A DNA stretch of 64,000 nt from Palsa-504 sp963790065 (GTDB lineage: Bacteria; Actinomycetota; Actinomycetes; Streptosporangiales; Streptosporangiaceae), in contig CAWBNK010000006.1 of NCBI GenBank assembly GCA_963790065.1, forward strand, positions 372,001-436,000, given 5' to 3'. The notes below the pieces were generated by a model. That model was not told where the DNA came from and searched no databases. It was given only the letters and a program-made list of their open reading frames with translations. The translations under genes were made by a program, and so were the position numbers. Positions 9,311 to 17,023 of the stretch are shown piece after piece. The first letter of the stretch is position 1, and each line of letters starts with the position of its first letter.

Positions 9311-9643
9311 AGTCGCACCTGGCCTGTCACCATTAAGTCTCCACCTGAAGCACGGGGCGGGTGTGACCGCCGATTACGGAAAATAGTTCGTCGTCCATAA
9401 AAACTAATGCTGCCCCAGCGGTGTCAAGGCGCCCATCACCACCCCGTCCCGCCGCCACCAGGAGCCGGTTACGGTCGCCACAACGAGCCGGTCACCACCC
9501 GCCCGGCCGCCACGGGGAGCCCGGTTGCGGCCCTGGTCCGGGTCACTGCAACGGGGCCTCGCGGCTGCTGGCGAGCCGCCCGCTCCGCTGTTAAGCTTCG
9601 AAAGGCATATAACTTTCTTATCTGTACTGCCCGGGAGAACCGC
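9311..9643. other. Intergenic divergent promoter region
   Basis: No gene was seen in these 333 bases. Two AT-rich patches lie at about 9380-9410 (near the VOC gene start) and 9590-9625 (near the MaoC gene start, with CATATAACTTTCTTATC), consistent with divergent promoters. The MaoC frame is open through much of it, but the translated sequence lacks fold character before 9644. Confidence 0.4.
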
Positions 9644-10501
9644 ATGGACAGCTCCAAGGTCCCGCTCGGCGAGCCATCGGGACCGTTCCTCAACTACTGC
9701 GATCCCGGCGAGATCGCCGCTTTCGCGCTGGCTATCAACGACGACAACCCGCTGTACCGCGACGGGCGCGCAGTGCCGCCCACCTATCCCGTGGTGCCGG
9801 TGTTCGACGCCATGCGCAGCCTGGGCCAGCTGCCGGCGGAAGCGACGGCAGGGGGGCGCGGCGGCGGGCACGGCGAGCACGACCTGTACATCCGCCGCCC
9901 GATCTCGCCCGGGATGGCCCTGCACACCACCGCGGACCGGTACGCGGTCGTGGTCAGCAAGGCCGGGATGAACGTGTTCACCCGGCTGATGAGCGTGGAC
10001 GACGACGGGCAGCTGGTCATCGAGCAGTACTGGTCCTCGATCATGACCGGCGAGGCCACCGGCGGGAACCAGGGTGGAGAAATGCCCGACCACACCTTCC
10101 CCGAGGAGGCCAGGTCCCGCAAGGTCGGCACGATGAGCCTGCCTACCACCTACGACCAGACCTTCCGCTACGCCGGCGCCTCAGGAGACCGTTCGAGCAT
10201 CCACGTCAGCGACCAGGCAGCCATCCGCGGCGGCCGGCCCCGCAAGTTCAACCAGGGGGCCCTGAGCCTGGGCATCGCCAGCCGCGCCCTGGTCGCGCTG
10301 GCGGCGGGCGGCGAGCCGGGCCGGATCAAGCGCATCGCGGTCCGCTTCAGCCGGTACGCCTACCCGGGCGATGACATCGACGTGTCCGTCTATGACGTGG
10401 GCCCGGCTGCGGACGGCGTGCACGCCTACGCCTTCGAGGTGGCCTCGGTCGGCAACACGGTGCTGAAGAACGGCTGGGTCGAGGTAACCCCCGCGGCCTG
10501 A
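9644..10501 (+). CDS. Two-domain MaoC-type dehydratase/hydratase (FAS1-like plus MaoC)
   Basis: A 285-residue protein made of two hotdog domains. The N-terminal half (about 10-140) is a FAS1-like dehydratase domain. The C-terminal half (about 160-280) carries the hydratase-2 motif YAGASGDRSSIHVS near residue 175, with the catalytic Asp and His. It would hydrate an enoyl-CoA, or dehydrate a 3-hydroxyacyl-CoA, in a beta-oxidation-like route. The ATG at 9644 has GGGAGAACC upstream; the longer upstream frame has no support. It ends tail to tail with substrate-binding protein A across a strong hairpin. A split version of the same two domains is found at 34840-35810, next to substrate-binding protein B. 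Confidence 0.88.
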   Translation: MDSSKVPLGEPSGPFLNYCDPGEIAAFALAINDDNPLYRDGRAVPPTYPVVPVFDAMRSLGQLPAEATAGGRGGGHGEHDLYIRRPISPGMALHTTADRYAVVVSKAGMNVFTRLMSVDDDGQLVIEQYWSSIMTGEATGGNQGGEMPDHTFPEEARSRKVGTMSLPTTYDQTFRYAGASGDRSSIHVSDQAAIRGGRPRKFNQGALSLGIASRALVALAAGGEPGRIKRIAVRFSRYAYPGDDIDVSVYDVGPAADGVHAYAFEVASVGNTVLKNGWVEVTPAA

Positions 10502-10525
10502 CGGCCGGCCTGCTGCCCCGGTCCG

Positions 10526-10562
10526 GAGCCTGCCCGCGACGCTCAGCGTAGCGGGCAGGCTC
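10526..10562. terminator. Bidirectional terminator-like hairpin
   Basis: GAGCCTGCCCGC (10526-10537) and its exact complement (10551-10562) form a 12-bp GC-rich stem with a 13-base loop, between two convergent genes. There is no U-tract, as is usual for actinobacteria. Confidence 0.75.
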
Positions 10563-10580
10563 GGGCAGGCGGGTAACAGG

Positions 10581-11813
10581 TCAGCTGGCGGCGTACAGGA
10601 TGTCGTACGGCCCCTGCTTCAGGGTGCACTCCTTGAGCGCCCCGTCCGGCCAGCCGGTGTGGTCGGTGGCGGAGAACGAGTCCTGGACGCCCGGGATGTC
10701 TAGCTGCAGGCCCTTGGTCTGCTCGATCGCCGCGGCCAGCTTCGCGCCGTCCAGGCTGTTGGCCGTGATGATGGCCTGCTTGATCACCAGCAGGAAGTTG
10801 TAGGCCATGATGATGCCCGAGGTCGAGGGGTTGAGCCCGATCTTGGCCTGAGACGCCTTGAGCAGGGCGACGTTTTCCGGGGTGAGCAGTGTCGAGGTCG
10901 GCTGGCCGGGCGCGTAGGACTGGTCGCAGCCGTCGACCGTCCCCGGCGGGACCTGGCTGGCCGTCACGTCATAGTCGTACAGGCCGCCCCAGCCGATGAC
11001 CACCGGGGACCAGCCGATCTGCTTGATGCCCTGCACCATGGCCGGGATGCCGGTGAACCCGGTCGGGAACAGCGTCTTGATCCCGGCCTCCTTGGCCTGG
11101 GTCAGCGGGGTGGTCAGGTCGATGGCCGTGGGGGAGTAGGTGATCGTCTTGATGAACGTCAGGCCCGCCGCCTTGGCGTCGGCCTCGGCGTCGGAGGCCA
11201 GCTCCACGCTGAACGAGGTCCCGTCGGACAGGATGCCCACGTCGTTGTCGTTGTGTGATTTAGCCCAGTTGACCATGCTCTGCGCGTACTGGGCGTTGGA
11301 CGGCCCGGTGCTGAAGAACGTGGGGTTGTTCTGCGGGTTGAGCAGCGCGTAGGCGCCGTTGTTGGCCACCACCAGCACGTGCTGCTGCATCAGGTAGGGC
11401 TGGATCTCGTTCTGCGGGGAGGACAGCGAGTCCTGCCCGATGATGGTCTCGCCCTGGGCCACGAGCTGGCGGGCGATGCCCAGCGAGGTCGCCGGGTCGC
11501 CCTTGTCGTTGTAGGTAGTGATCTGGATCTTGTGGCCGCAGATGCTGTCGTGCGCGTTGAAGTAGTTCTCCTCCACGGTCGCCTCGGTCTGCTCCAGCTC
11601 CCCCGACTGGGCGGTCGGTCCGGACAGCGGCAGGATGTTGGCGATCTTTATCGGGCCGGCCGGGATGTTCGAGCACTGGGCCGAGCTCCCGCCGCCCGTC
11701 GCGCCAGTGGACGAACTGCTCGAGCTGCACGCCGCGAGCCCCAGGGCGAGTACGGCCCCGACCGCGACCGGGACTGATCTATGGCCGCGCCATAGCGAGT
11801 GGAACCGTTTCAT
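10581..11813 (-). CDS. ABC transporter substrate-binding lipoprotein A (branched-chain amino acid type)
   Basis: A 410-residue Leu/Ile/Val-type periplasmic binding protein. The start at 11813 follows AAGGGAG. Residues 1-29 form a lipoprotein signal (basic start, hydrophobic core, lipobox LAAC with Cys29), followed by a Ser/Gly-rich linker. The mature part opens with IKIANILPLSG and contains YNDKGDPATSLGIARQLVAQ, typical of type I binding proteins. Two Cys pairs (near the N-terminus and in the C-terminal KECTLKQGP) may form disulfides. It is very similar to the proteins at 33508 and 53862; the last 17 residues equal those of protein C. No permease or ATPase gene is adjacent. The ligand is unknown. 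Confidence 0.9.
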   Translation of the reverse strand: MKRFHSLWRGHRSVPVAVGAVLALGLAACSSSSSSTGATGGGSSAQCSNIPAGPIKIANILPLSGPTAQSGELEQTEATVEENYFNAHDSICGHKIQITTYNDKGDPATSLGIARQLVAQGETIIGQDSLSSPQNEIQPYLMQQHVLVVANNGAYALLNPQNNPTFFSTGPSNAQYAQSMVNWAKSHNDNDVGILSDGTSFSVELASDAEADAKAAGLTFIKTITYSPTAIDLTTPLTQAKEAGIKTLFPTGFTGIPAMVQGIKQIGWSPVVIGWGGLYDYDVTASQVPPGTVDGCDQSYAPGQPTSTLLTPENVALLKASQAKIGLNPSTSGIIMAYNFLLVIKQAIITANSLDGAKLAAAIEQTKGLQLDIPGVQDSFSATDHTGWPDGALKECTLKQGPYDILYAAS

Positions 11814-12008
11814 CGATGCTCCCTTACATCGCAGGTTGGCGGATCTTAAGTAATATTTTCGAAGTAATCTCTCATCGAGGTGCGCCGACGGTCCGCTGGG
11901 CCGGGCGGCCAGCGACATGATCGCCCGGCACTACTCGGCCTGCCCCGGTCCCAGCGCCCGGGCTCGAAGGCCTTCCTCGGCTCCAAACGCTCCTAGCCGG
12001 ATTTCACC

Positions 12009-12347
12009 TCACCCCGCCGTGGCCGGGCCGTCCTGGATGTAGGTGACCAGGCGCTGGCCGAACATCAGCGACACCACGTACTCGCCGTGCTCCACGGCCA
12101 GCCCGTACCGGTCAGATGTCGGACTGACGGACCAGCCGTGCAGATCCACCTCGCGGGTGGCGAACTTCGCCAGCCGCTCGGCCCGCTCGGCGGCGCCGTG
12201 GTAGAACCGTTCCTCGTCGTTGAGGTCCAGGGCCAGCAGGAGCTCGAGATTCTCGCTGGCCCGCAGCCGGGCCAGGTTCTGCTCGAGCTCGATCAGCACC
12301 GGGGCCAGGGCGAGCTCGCCCAGCGAGTGCGGCCGTGGCGTGGACAC
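12009..12347 (-). CDS. Hypothetical 112-residue protein
   Basis: A small acidic, Leu/Ala-rich protein starting with GTG at 12347, only 9 bases after the stop of the upstream SDR gene. It is therefore probably co-transcribed and perhaps translationally coupled with it. The sequence shows helices (LIELEQNLARLRASENLELLLALDLNDEERFYHGAAERAERLAKFA), then a likely beta segment (YGLAVEHGEYVVSLMFG). I do not recognise the family. It has no signal peptide or membrane segment. A role as accessory subunit or allosteric partner of the dehydrogenase is only suggested by position. Confidence 0.6.
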   Translation of the reverse strand: MSTPRPHSLGELALAPVLIELEQNLARLRASENLELLLALDLNDEERFYHGAAERAERLAKFATREVDLHGWSVSPTSDRYGLAVEHGEYVVSLMFGQRLVTYIQDGPATAG

Positions 12348-12356
12348 CGGGGCCGC

Positions 12357-13184
12357 CTAGTTCCGCTCTTCCCGCCAGCCGGCTTTGAAGCGGTCCAGGC
12401 TCTCGTCGGTGAAGCCCCAGGGGGAGCGCGTGGTCGCGCCGCCGTCGACGACCAGCGTCTGGCCGGTCACCCGGGCCGACAGCGACGAGGACAGGAACAG
12501 GGCGCCGTTGGCGATGTCCATCGGGCGCGGCGGGGCGAGCGAGTTGACCACATCCTGGCCGAACGGGACGTCCGGCTTGTCCCAGACCGCGCCGCCCACG
12601 TTGCCGGGTGCCACGCAGTTGACCCTGATGCCATACTTGCCGAACTCGTCGGAATACGTCTTGATCAGGGAGATGATGCCCGCCTTGGCCGCGCCGTAGG
12701 CGACGTGGAACTTCGAGGAGGAGAAGCCGTCCACTGACGTGATCGCGGTGATGGCCCCGCCCGTGCCCTGCTCGATCATGTGCGGCAGGACCGCCTTCAT
12801 GACGAAGAAGAACTGCTTGAGGGTCTTCGTCATCTGGTAGTCCCAGTCCTGCTCGGTCTGCTCGTGGGAGGGCGCGAAGATGGCCTCGCCGACCACGTCG
12901 ACCAGCACGTCGACCCCGCCCAGGCCGGCCACCGCCTCGTCGATGATCCGCTTAGCCTCGGCCTCGGCGCGCACGTCCCCGATCACGGGGAACGCCTTCC
13001 CGCCCGCCTGCTGGATCTCCGCGGCGATCTCGTTGGCCCGGCCCTCGTCCATGTCGACGCAGGCCACCGTGGCGCCGGCCGCGCCCAGCTGCAGCGCGCT
13101 GCCCCGGCCGTGCCCGGCCCGGTAGGGGATGAAGCCAGCCCCGACGACGATGGCGCGCGCCCCGTCCAGTCCCAGATCGATCAT
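12357..13184 (-). CDS. SDR-family oxidoreductase
   Basis: A 275-residue short-chain dehydrogenase. The catalytic Tyr and Lys are present in YGAAK, with the preceding Ser in the AITSVDGFSSS strand, and the C-terminus has TGQTLVVDGG. The nucleotide-binding loop is unusual: after VVGAGF there is an insertion (IPYRAGHGRGSA) instead of the compact TGxxxGxG. It would oxidise or reduce an alcohol or ketone using NAD(P). The start has AAAGGACG upstream. A small gene of unknown function follows directly, and another SDR (13330) is divergent from it. The substrate is unknown. Confidence 0.85.
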   Translation of the reverse strand: MIDLGLDGARAIVVGAGFIPYRAGHGRGSALQLGAAGATVACVDMDEGRANEIAAEIQQAGGKAFPVIGDVRAEAEAKRIIDEAVAGLGGVDVLVDVVGEAIFAPSHEQTEQDWDYQMTKTLKQFFFVMKAVLPHMIEQGTGGAITAITSVDGFSSSKFHVAYGAAKAGIISLIKTYSDEFGKYGIRVNCVAPGNVGGAVWDKPDVPFGQDVVNSLAPPRPMDIANGALFLSSSLSARVTGQTLVVDGGATTRSPWGFTDESLDRFKAGWREERN

Positions 13185-13218
13185 GCCCGCGTCCTTTCTG
13201 TGGCCAGAGCCCCAAGCA

Positions 13219-13246
13219 TTGACTTAGATATCCATATAACTATAGA
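13219..13246 (+). promoter_or_regulatory. Sigma70-like promoter for the SDR at 13330
   Basis: TTGACT (13219-13224) and TATAGA (13241-13246) are 16 bases apart in an AT-rich patch about 85 bases before the start. The same patch may also serve the divergent SDR gene. Assigned by inspection. Confidence 0.45.
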
Positions 13247-13329
13247 ACCGACGCGCTCGCCGCGGATAGCCTGGCTGCGGATCAGTTCCGGCGCCGGCCC
13301 GGTGCGGCCCAGGCTCAGGGAGGACGGTC

Positions 13330-14001
13330 ATGCCCGTCATCGCCATCGTGGGAGCCGGCCCCGGCCTGGGGCTGTCGATCGCGCGCCGGTTCGGCCGCGA
13401 GGGCTTTGCCGTGGCCCTGATCTCCCGTACGCCGGCCAACCTCGACCGGCTGGCCGCTGAACTGATCGACGGCGGGATCGAGGCCGCCGGGTTCGCCGGC
13501 GACGTGCTCGACCGTCCCTCGCTGACGGCGGCGCTGGCCGCCGCCGCTGACCGGTTCGGTCCGGTCGACGTGCTCGAGTACTCCCCGGCTCCGCACGGTG
13601 CGCCGCCGGGCCTGGGCATGACCGACGTCCTGCATGTCACCGCCGAGAACGTGCAGCCTCAGGTGGAGTTCTACGTCTACGGCGCGATCACCGCCGTGCA
13701 GGCCGTCCTGGGCGGCATGCTCGAGCGCGGCCGCGGCACCCTGCTATTCACCACGGGTGCGTCGTCCGCCGTGACCATGCCGCCCATGGGCAACGTCGGC
13801 ATCGCCGGAGCCGGGCTGCGCAATTACGCGCTGGCCCTCAACGCCGCGCTAGCGGACCGCGGCGTCTACGCCGCCCACGTACCGCTGGCCGTCTACATCG
13901 GCTCGGGCGGGCCCGAGACCCAGCCCGACACCATCGCCGACCTGTACTGGGACCTGTACCTCACCCGCGACCAACCGGAGCGCCTCTACGCTGCGCCCTG
14001 A
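13330..14001 (+). CDS. SDR-like protein lacking the YxxxK catalytic pair
   Basis: A 223-residue Rossmann protein with an intact cofactor loop (IVGAGPGLGLSIARRFG, residues 6-22) and the usual SDR strand-helix pattern. In the position where classical SDRs have Tyr-x-x-x-Lys, the sequence reads NVGIAGAGLRNYALAL. The Tyr and Lys are missing and the protein is shorter than the usual 250 residues. It may bind NAD(P) but should not catalyse the normal reaction; it could be a partner subunit, a sensor or an altered enzyme. The start is supported by GGGAGGACGG. Its stop abuts the stop of the convergent pump gene (TGATCA), with no spacer. Confidence 0.8.
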   Translation: MPVIAIVGAGPGLGLSIARRFGREGFAVALISRTPANLDRLAAELIDGGIEAAGFAGDVLDRPSLTAALAAAADRFGPVDVLEYSPAPHGAPPGLGMTDVLHVTAENVQPQVEFYVYGAITAVQAVLGGMLERGRGTLLFTTGASSAVTMPPMGNVGIAGAGLRNYALALNAALADRGVYAAHVPLAVYIGSGGPETQPDTIADLYWDLYLTRDQPERLYAAP

Positions 14002-15726
14002 TCAGGAGCCGGATTCCACCTGGGCGGAGGGCTTGCCGCGCAGCCAGGAGGCCGCCGCGGCGACCAGCATGGCCACGATCGCGAAATCGAACGCCTCATG
14101 CAGCCCGTTGCTGAACGGGCCGGAGATCAGGTCCGGGAAGAAACTCCGCCCGGTCAGGTACGCGACCCTGGCCTTGGGCAGGTGGGCCAGTACCCCGGTG
14201 GGGCCGAGCAAGCTGGCGATGGGGTTGTAGCCGAGGAAGGCGCCGAACACGGTGGCGGTCGGCGGCAGCGCCGCCACCTTGGCGGCCGCCGCGGCCGGGA
14301 CGCCCTGGGCGGTCAGGCCCCGGGCCAGCGTCACGGGCAGGCGGGCAGCCAGACCGGTGATGATGAGGGTGAAGAAGATCCCGATGGACAGCACCATCGC
14401 CGAGTTCTGCGCGGTGGTGCTCATCCCGGATCCCTGGCCGCGCTGGTCGGCGGGCAGGCTGTTCATGATCGCGGCCCGGTTCGGGGACGCGAACAGGCCG
14501 TTCGCGAGCCCGTTCATCAGCAGCAGCGTGGCGAAGGCCGGGTAGGAGAAGTTGACCGGCAGGATCTCGAGCAGACCGAAGGTAAGGGCCGCGAGCAGCA
14601 TGCCGCCGGTGGCGAACGGGCGGGCGCCGAACCGGTCCGACAGCCAGCCCGATATCGGCCCCGCGACCAGGAATCCGGCGGTCATCGGCAGCAGGTAGAT
14701 CCCGGCCCACAGCGGGGTCTGGCTGAAGCTGTAGCCGTGCCGGGGCAGCCAGATGCCCTGCAGCCAGATGATCATGATGAACATCAGCCCGCCGCGGCCC
14801 AGGGCGGCCAGCAGGCTGGCCAGGTTGCCGGCGGTGAACGCCCTGATCTTGAACAGCGACAGGCGGAACATCGGGGCGGGCACCCGGGTCTCGATCCAGG
14901 CGAACACGGCCAGCAGCACGATCCCGCCGCTCAGCGCGGCCAGCACCAGCGGGTTGGTCCAGCCCATGACGTGCCCGCCGTACGGCTCGATGCCGTAGAC
15001 GATGCTGACCAGGACCGCGATCAGCCCCGCGGCGAAGGTCGCGTTGCCGGCCCAGTCGATCCGGGCGGGAGTGCGGATGCCGCGGTCCTTGAGGTTGATG
15101 TAGCCCCAGATCGTGCCGGCCACGCCGACCGGCACTGACACCCAGAACACCAGCCGCCAGTCCACCGGGGCCAGCACGCCGCCGAGGACCAGGCCGATGA
15201 ACGAGCCGGCGATGGCGGCCACCGCGTTGATGCCCAGGGCCAGGCCGCGCTGGCGCCGGGGGAACGCGTCGGTGATGATGGCGCCCGAGTTCGCCATGAT
15301 CAGCGCGCCGCCGACGCCCTGGAACACCCGCATGACGATCATGTAGATGGCCCCGGCCGGGCCGTGCAGCCAGGTGACCGACAGCAGGATCGAGAACACG
15401 GTGAACACGACGAAGCCCAGGTTGTACATGCGGACCCGGCCGAACATGTCACCCAGCCGGCCGAAGCTCACCACCAGCACCGCGGTGACCAGCATGTAGC
15501 CCATCAGCATCCACAGGAAGTAGCTGGTGTTGCCGGGGGTGAGCGGGTTGAGCCGGATGCCGCGGAAGATGTCCGGCAGCGAGATCAGCACGATCGAGGC
15601 GTCGATGGTGGCCATCAGCATGCCGAGCGTGGTGTTCGACAGCGTCGACCACCGGCCCTTGTACAGGTCAGCCTCCGCATCCCGGGGCCGGGCCAGCGCG
15701 GGCTGCTCGTGCCGGGAGAGCGTCAC
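14002..15726 (-). CDS. DHA2-family MFS efflux pump, MarR-linked
   Basis: A 574-residue transporter with about 14 membrane segments. The first carries LMATIDASIVLISLPDIFRG with the DHA2 Asp, and the loop is FGRLGDMFGRVRMYN. The GTG start at 15726 overlaps the stop of the marR gene by four bases (GTGA), which implies translational coupling. The frame is open further upstream, but that part only reads through marR in another frame. A close paralog lies at 19344. MarR-linked DHA2 pumps usually export compounds that release the repressor, such as phenolics or antibiotics. The C-terminus ends with a hydrophobic segment and a short polar tail. Confidence 0.88.
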   Translation of the reverse strand: MTLSRHEQPALARPRDAEADLYKGRWSTLSNTTLGMLMATIDASIVLISLPDIFRGIRLNPLTPGNTSYFLWMLMGYMLVTAVLVVSFGRLGDMFGRVRMYNLGFVVFTVFSILLSVTWLHGPAGAIYMIVMRVFQGVGGALIMANSGAIITDAFPRRQRGLALGINAVAAIAGSFIGLVLGGVLAPVDWRLVFWVSVPVGVAGTIWGYINLKDRGIRTPARIDWAGNATFAAGLIAVLVSIVYGIEPYGGHVMGWTNPLVLAALSGGIVLLAVFAWIETRVPAPMFRLSLFKIRAFTAGNLASLLAALGRGGLMFIMIIWLQGIWLPRHGYSFSQTPLWAGIYLLPMTAGFLVAGPISGWLSDRFGARPFATGGMLLAALTFGLLEILPVNFSYPAFATLLLMNGLANGLFASPNRAAIMNSLPADQRGQGSGMSTTAQNSAMVLSIGIFFTLIITGLAARLPVTLARGLTAQGVPAAAAAKVAALPPTATVFGAFLGYNPIASLLGPTGVLAHLPKARVAYLTGRSFFPDLISGPFSNGLHEAFDFAIVAMLVAAAASWLRGKPSAQVESGS

Positions 15727-16256
15727 CGGACCGCACCCGCCGGGGCCGCCGCGCCTGCCGGGGCCGCGGCACCGACCGGGGCCGCGGCGTCCGCCGACTC
15801 CTCGCGGCCGCAGGCCAGGGTCTCCATGACGTCCAGCCACGCCACCACTTGGGCGTCACTCAGCCGGTCAAGCAGCGCCGCGACCCCGCGCCGCTGGTAT
15901 TCCCGGTACCGCTCCGCCAGCACCGCTCCCTGCGGGGTCGGCACCAGCCTGACCACCCGCCGGTCGGCCGGATCGGCGTGCCGCACCGCCAGGTCCTGGC
16001 TCACCAGCCGGTCCGCCAGCACGCTGGCCGCCGCGCCGCTGACCCGCAGGAACGCGGCCGCTTCCCCCATGGTCAGGCCGTCGGCCGGCAGATGCGTCAG
16101 CACCTGCAGCTGGCGGCCGGTGACATGCCCGAACCCAGCGTCCAGCTCCTCCGGGACAGACTCACGCATCAGCGCGAGCACCTCCGGGCGCAGTTCCACC
16201 ACCCGCGCCACGATCTGCGCCCGCCGTCCCGCCGTGAGGCTGCCTGTCATCGCCAT
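15723..16256 (-). CDS. MarR-family transcriptional regulator
   Basis: A 177-residue winged-helix protein. The DNA-binding region runs LTMGEAAAFLRVSGAAASVLADRLVSQDLAVRHADPADRR, with the typical wing DPADRRVVRLVPT. The ATG at 16256 is preceded by GGAAGGGGG. The C-terminus ends in an odd Ala/Pro repeat (three copies of about AAAPAG). The stop overlaps the start of the DHA2 pump gene, so it most likely represses itself and the pump from the promoter near 16300. The palindrome TTAACAGTTAA (16295-16305) is a candidate operator. The effector is not known. Confidence 0.88.
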   Translation of the reverse strand: MAMTGSLTAGRRAQIVARVVELRPEVLALMRESVPEELDAGFGHVTGRQLQVLTHLPADGLTMGEAAAFLRVSGAAASVLADRLVSQDLAVRHADPADRRVVRLVPTPQGAVLAERYREYQRRGVAALLDRLSDAQVVAWLDVMETLACGREESADAAAPVGAAAPAGAAAPAGAVR

Positions 16257-16294
16257 GGCCCCCCCTTCCGCCAGGTTCAAGATGTTTAGATACA

Positions 16295-16305
16295 TTAACA
16301 GTTAA
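16295..16305. promoter_or_regulatory. Candidate MarR operator
   Basis: TTAACAGTTAA is an 11-base perfect dyad (5-base arms) in the AT-rich patch 39 bases upstream of the marR start. It is a plausible autoregulatory site; assigned by position and symmetry only. Confidence 0.4.
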
Positions 16306-16360
16306 AGCGCCTAAGCTGCTTTGGCAGGCTCGTCAATCCCGCCGCCCCGAGCCGGGCTAC

Positions 16361-16470
16361 ACAAGCCAGGCCAGATAAGCCAATACAGACAAGCCAATAC
16401 AGACAAGCCAACACAGACAAGCCAACACAGACAAGCCAACACAGACAAGCCAGGCCAGACACGCCAGGAG
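16361..16470 (+). repeat. 14-bp minisatellite in the leader of the glutathione peroxidase gene
   Basis: Seven full units and one partial unit of 14 bases (consensus ACAAGCCAAYACAG) run from 16361 to 16470. The three central units are identical (16403-16444); the outer ones carry AGG CC variants. The last partial unit, ending in CCAGGAG, supplies the ribosome binding site of the gene starting at 16476. The unit length is not a multiple of three and the array lies outside any credible gene. Confidence 0.92.
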
Positions 16471-16475
16471 CACAT

Positions 16476-17012
16476 ATGACCAGTACGCATGACTTCACCG
16501 CCACCGCGGGCGACGGCAGGCAGGTGCCGCTGCGCGAATACGACGGCAAGGTCCTGCTGATCGTGAACGTGGCCAGCAAGTGCGGGCTTACGCCGCAGTA
16601 CGAAGGCCTGGAGTCGCTCTACCGCGAGGACCAGGCACGGGGCCTGGAAGTCCTCGGCTTCCCCTGCAACCAGTTCCTGGAGCAGGAGCCCGGCACCGAC
16701 GAGGAGATCCAGGAATTCTGCCAGACTACCTATGACGTTACGTTCCCGGTCTTCGGCAAGATCGAGGTCAACGGACCCGGCGCGCACCCGCTGTACCAGT
16801 ACCTGCGCGCTGCGGCCCCCGGCGACTTCGGCCCCGGCTACGGCGACTTCTACCAGGCCATCACCAAGATCCGCCCGGGCACCGAGGGCACCGACGACGT
16901 CAAGTGGAACTTCACCAAGTTCCTGGCCGGCCGCGACGGCACGGTGATCAAGCGGTACGAGCCGCCGACCTCTCCCGCCGAAATAGCAGCCGACCTCGAA
17001 AACTACCTGTAG
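16476..17012 (+). CDS. Glutathione peroxidase family protein (Cys type)
   Basis: A 178-residue thiol peroxidase that reduces hydroperoxides, in actinobacteria probably with thioredoxin rather than glutathione. The peroxidatic Cys36 lies in NVASKCGLTPQYEGLE. The second motif GFPCNQFLEQE (Cys64, Gln66) and the tetrad Trp in VKWNFTKFL (about 144) are all present. The enzyme has Cys where animal enzymes have selenocysteine. The start is defined by AGGAG six bases before the ATG; that site is itself the end of the 14-bp repeat array. It stands alone on the plus strand and is convergent with the hypothetical gene at 17024. Confidence 0.93.
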   Translation: MTSTHDFTATAGDGRQVPLREYDGKVLLIVNVASKCGLTPQYEGLESLYREDQARGLEVLGFPCNQFLEQEPGTDEEIQEFCQTTYDVTFPVFGKIEVNGPGAHPLYQYLRAAAPGDFGPGYGDFYQAITKIRPGTEGTDDVKWNFTKFLAGRDGTVIKRYEPPTSPAEIAADLENYL

Positions 17013-17023
17013 GCGCCGTCCGG

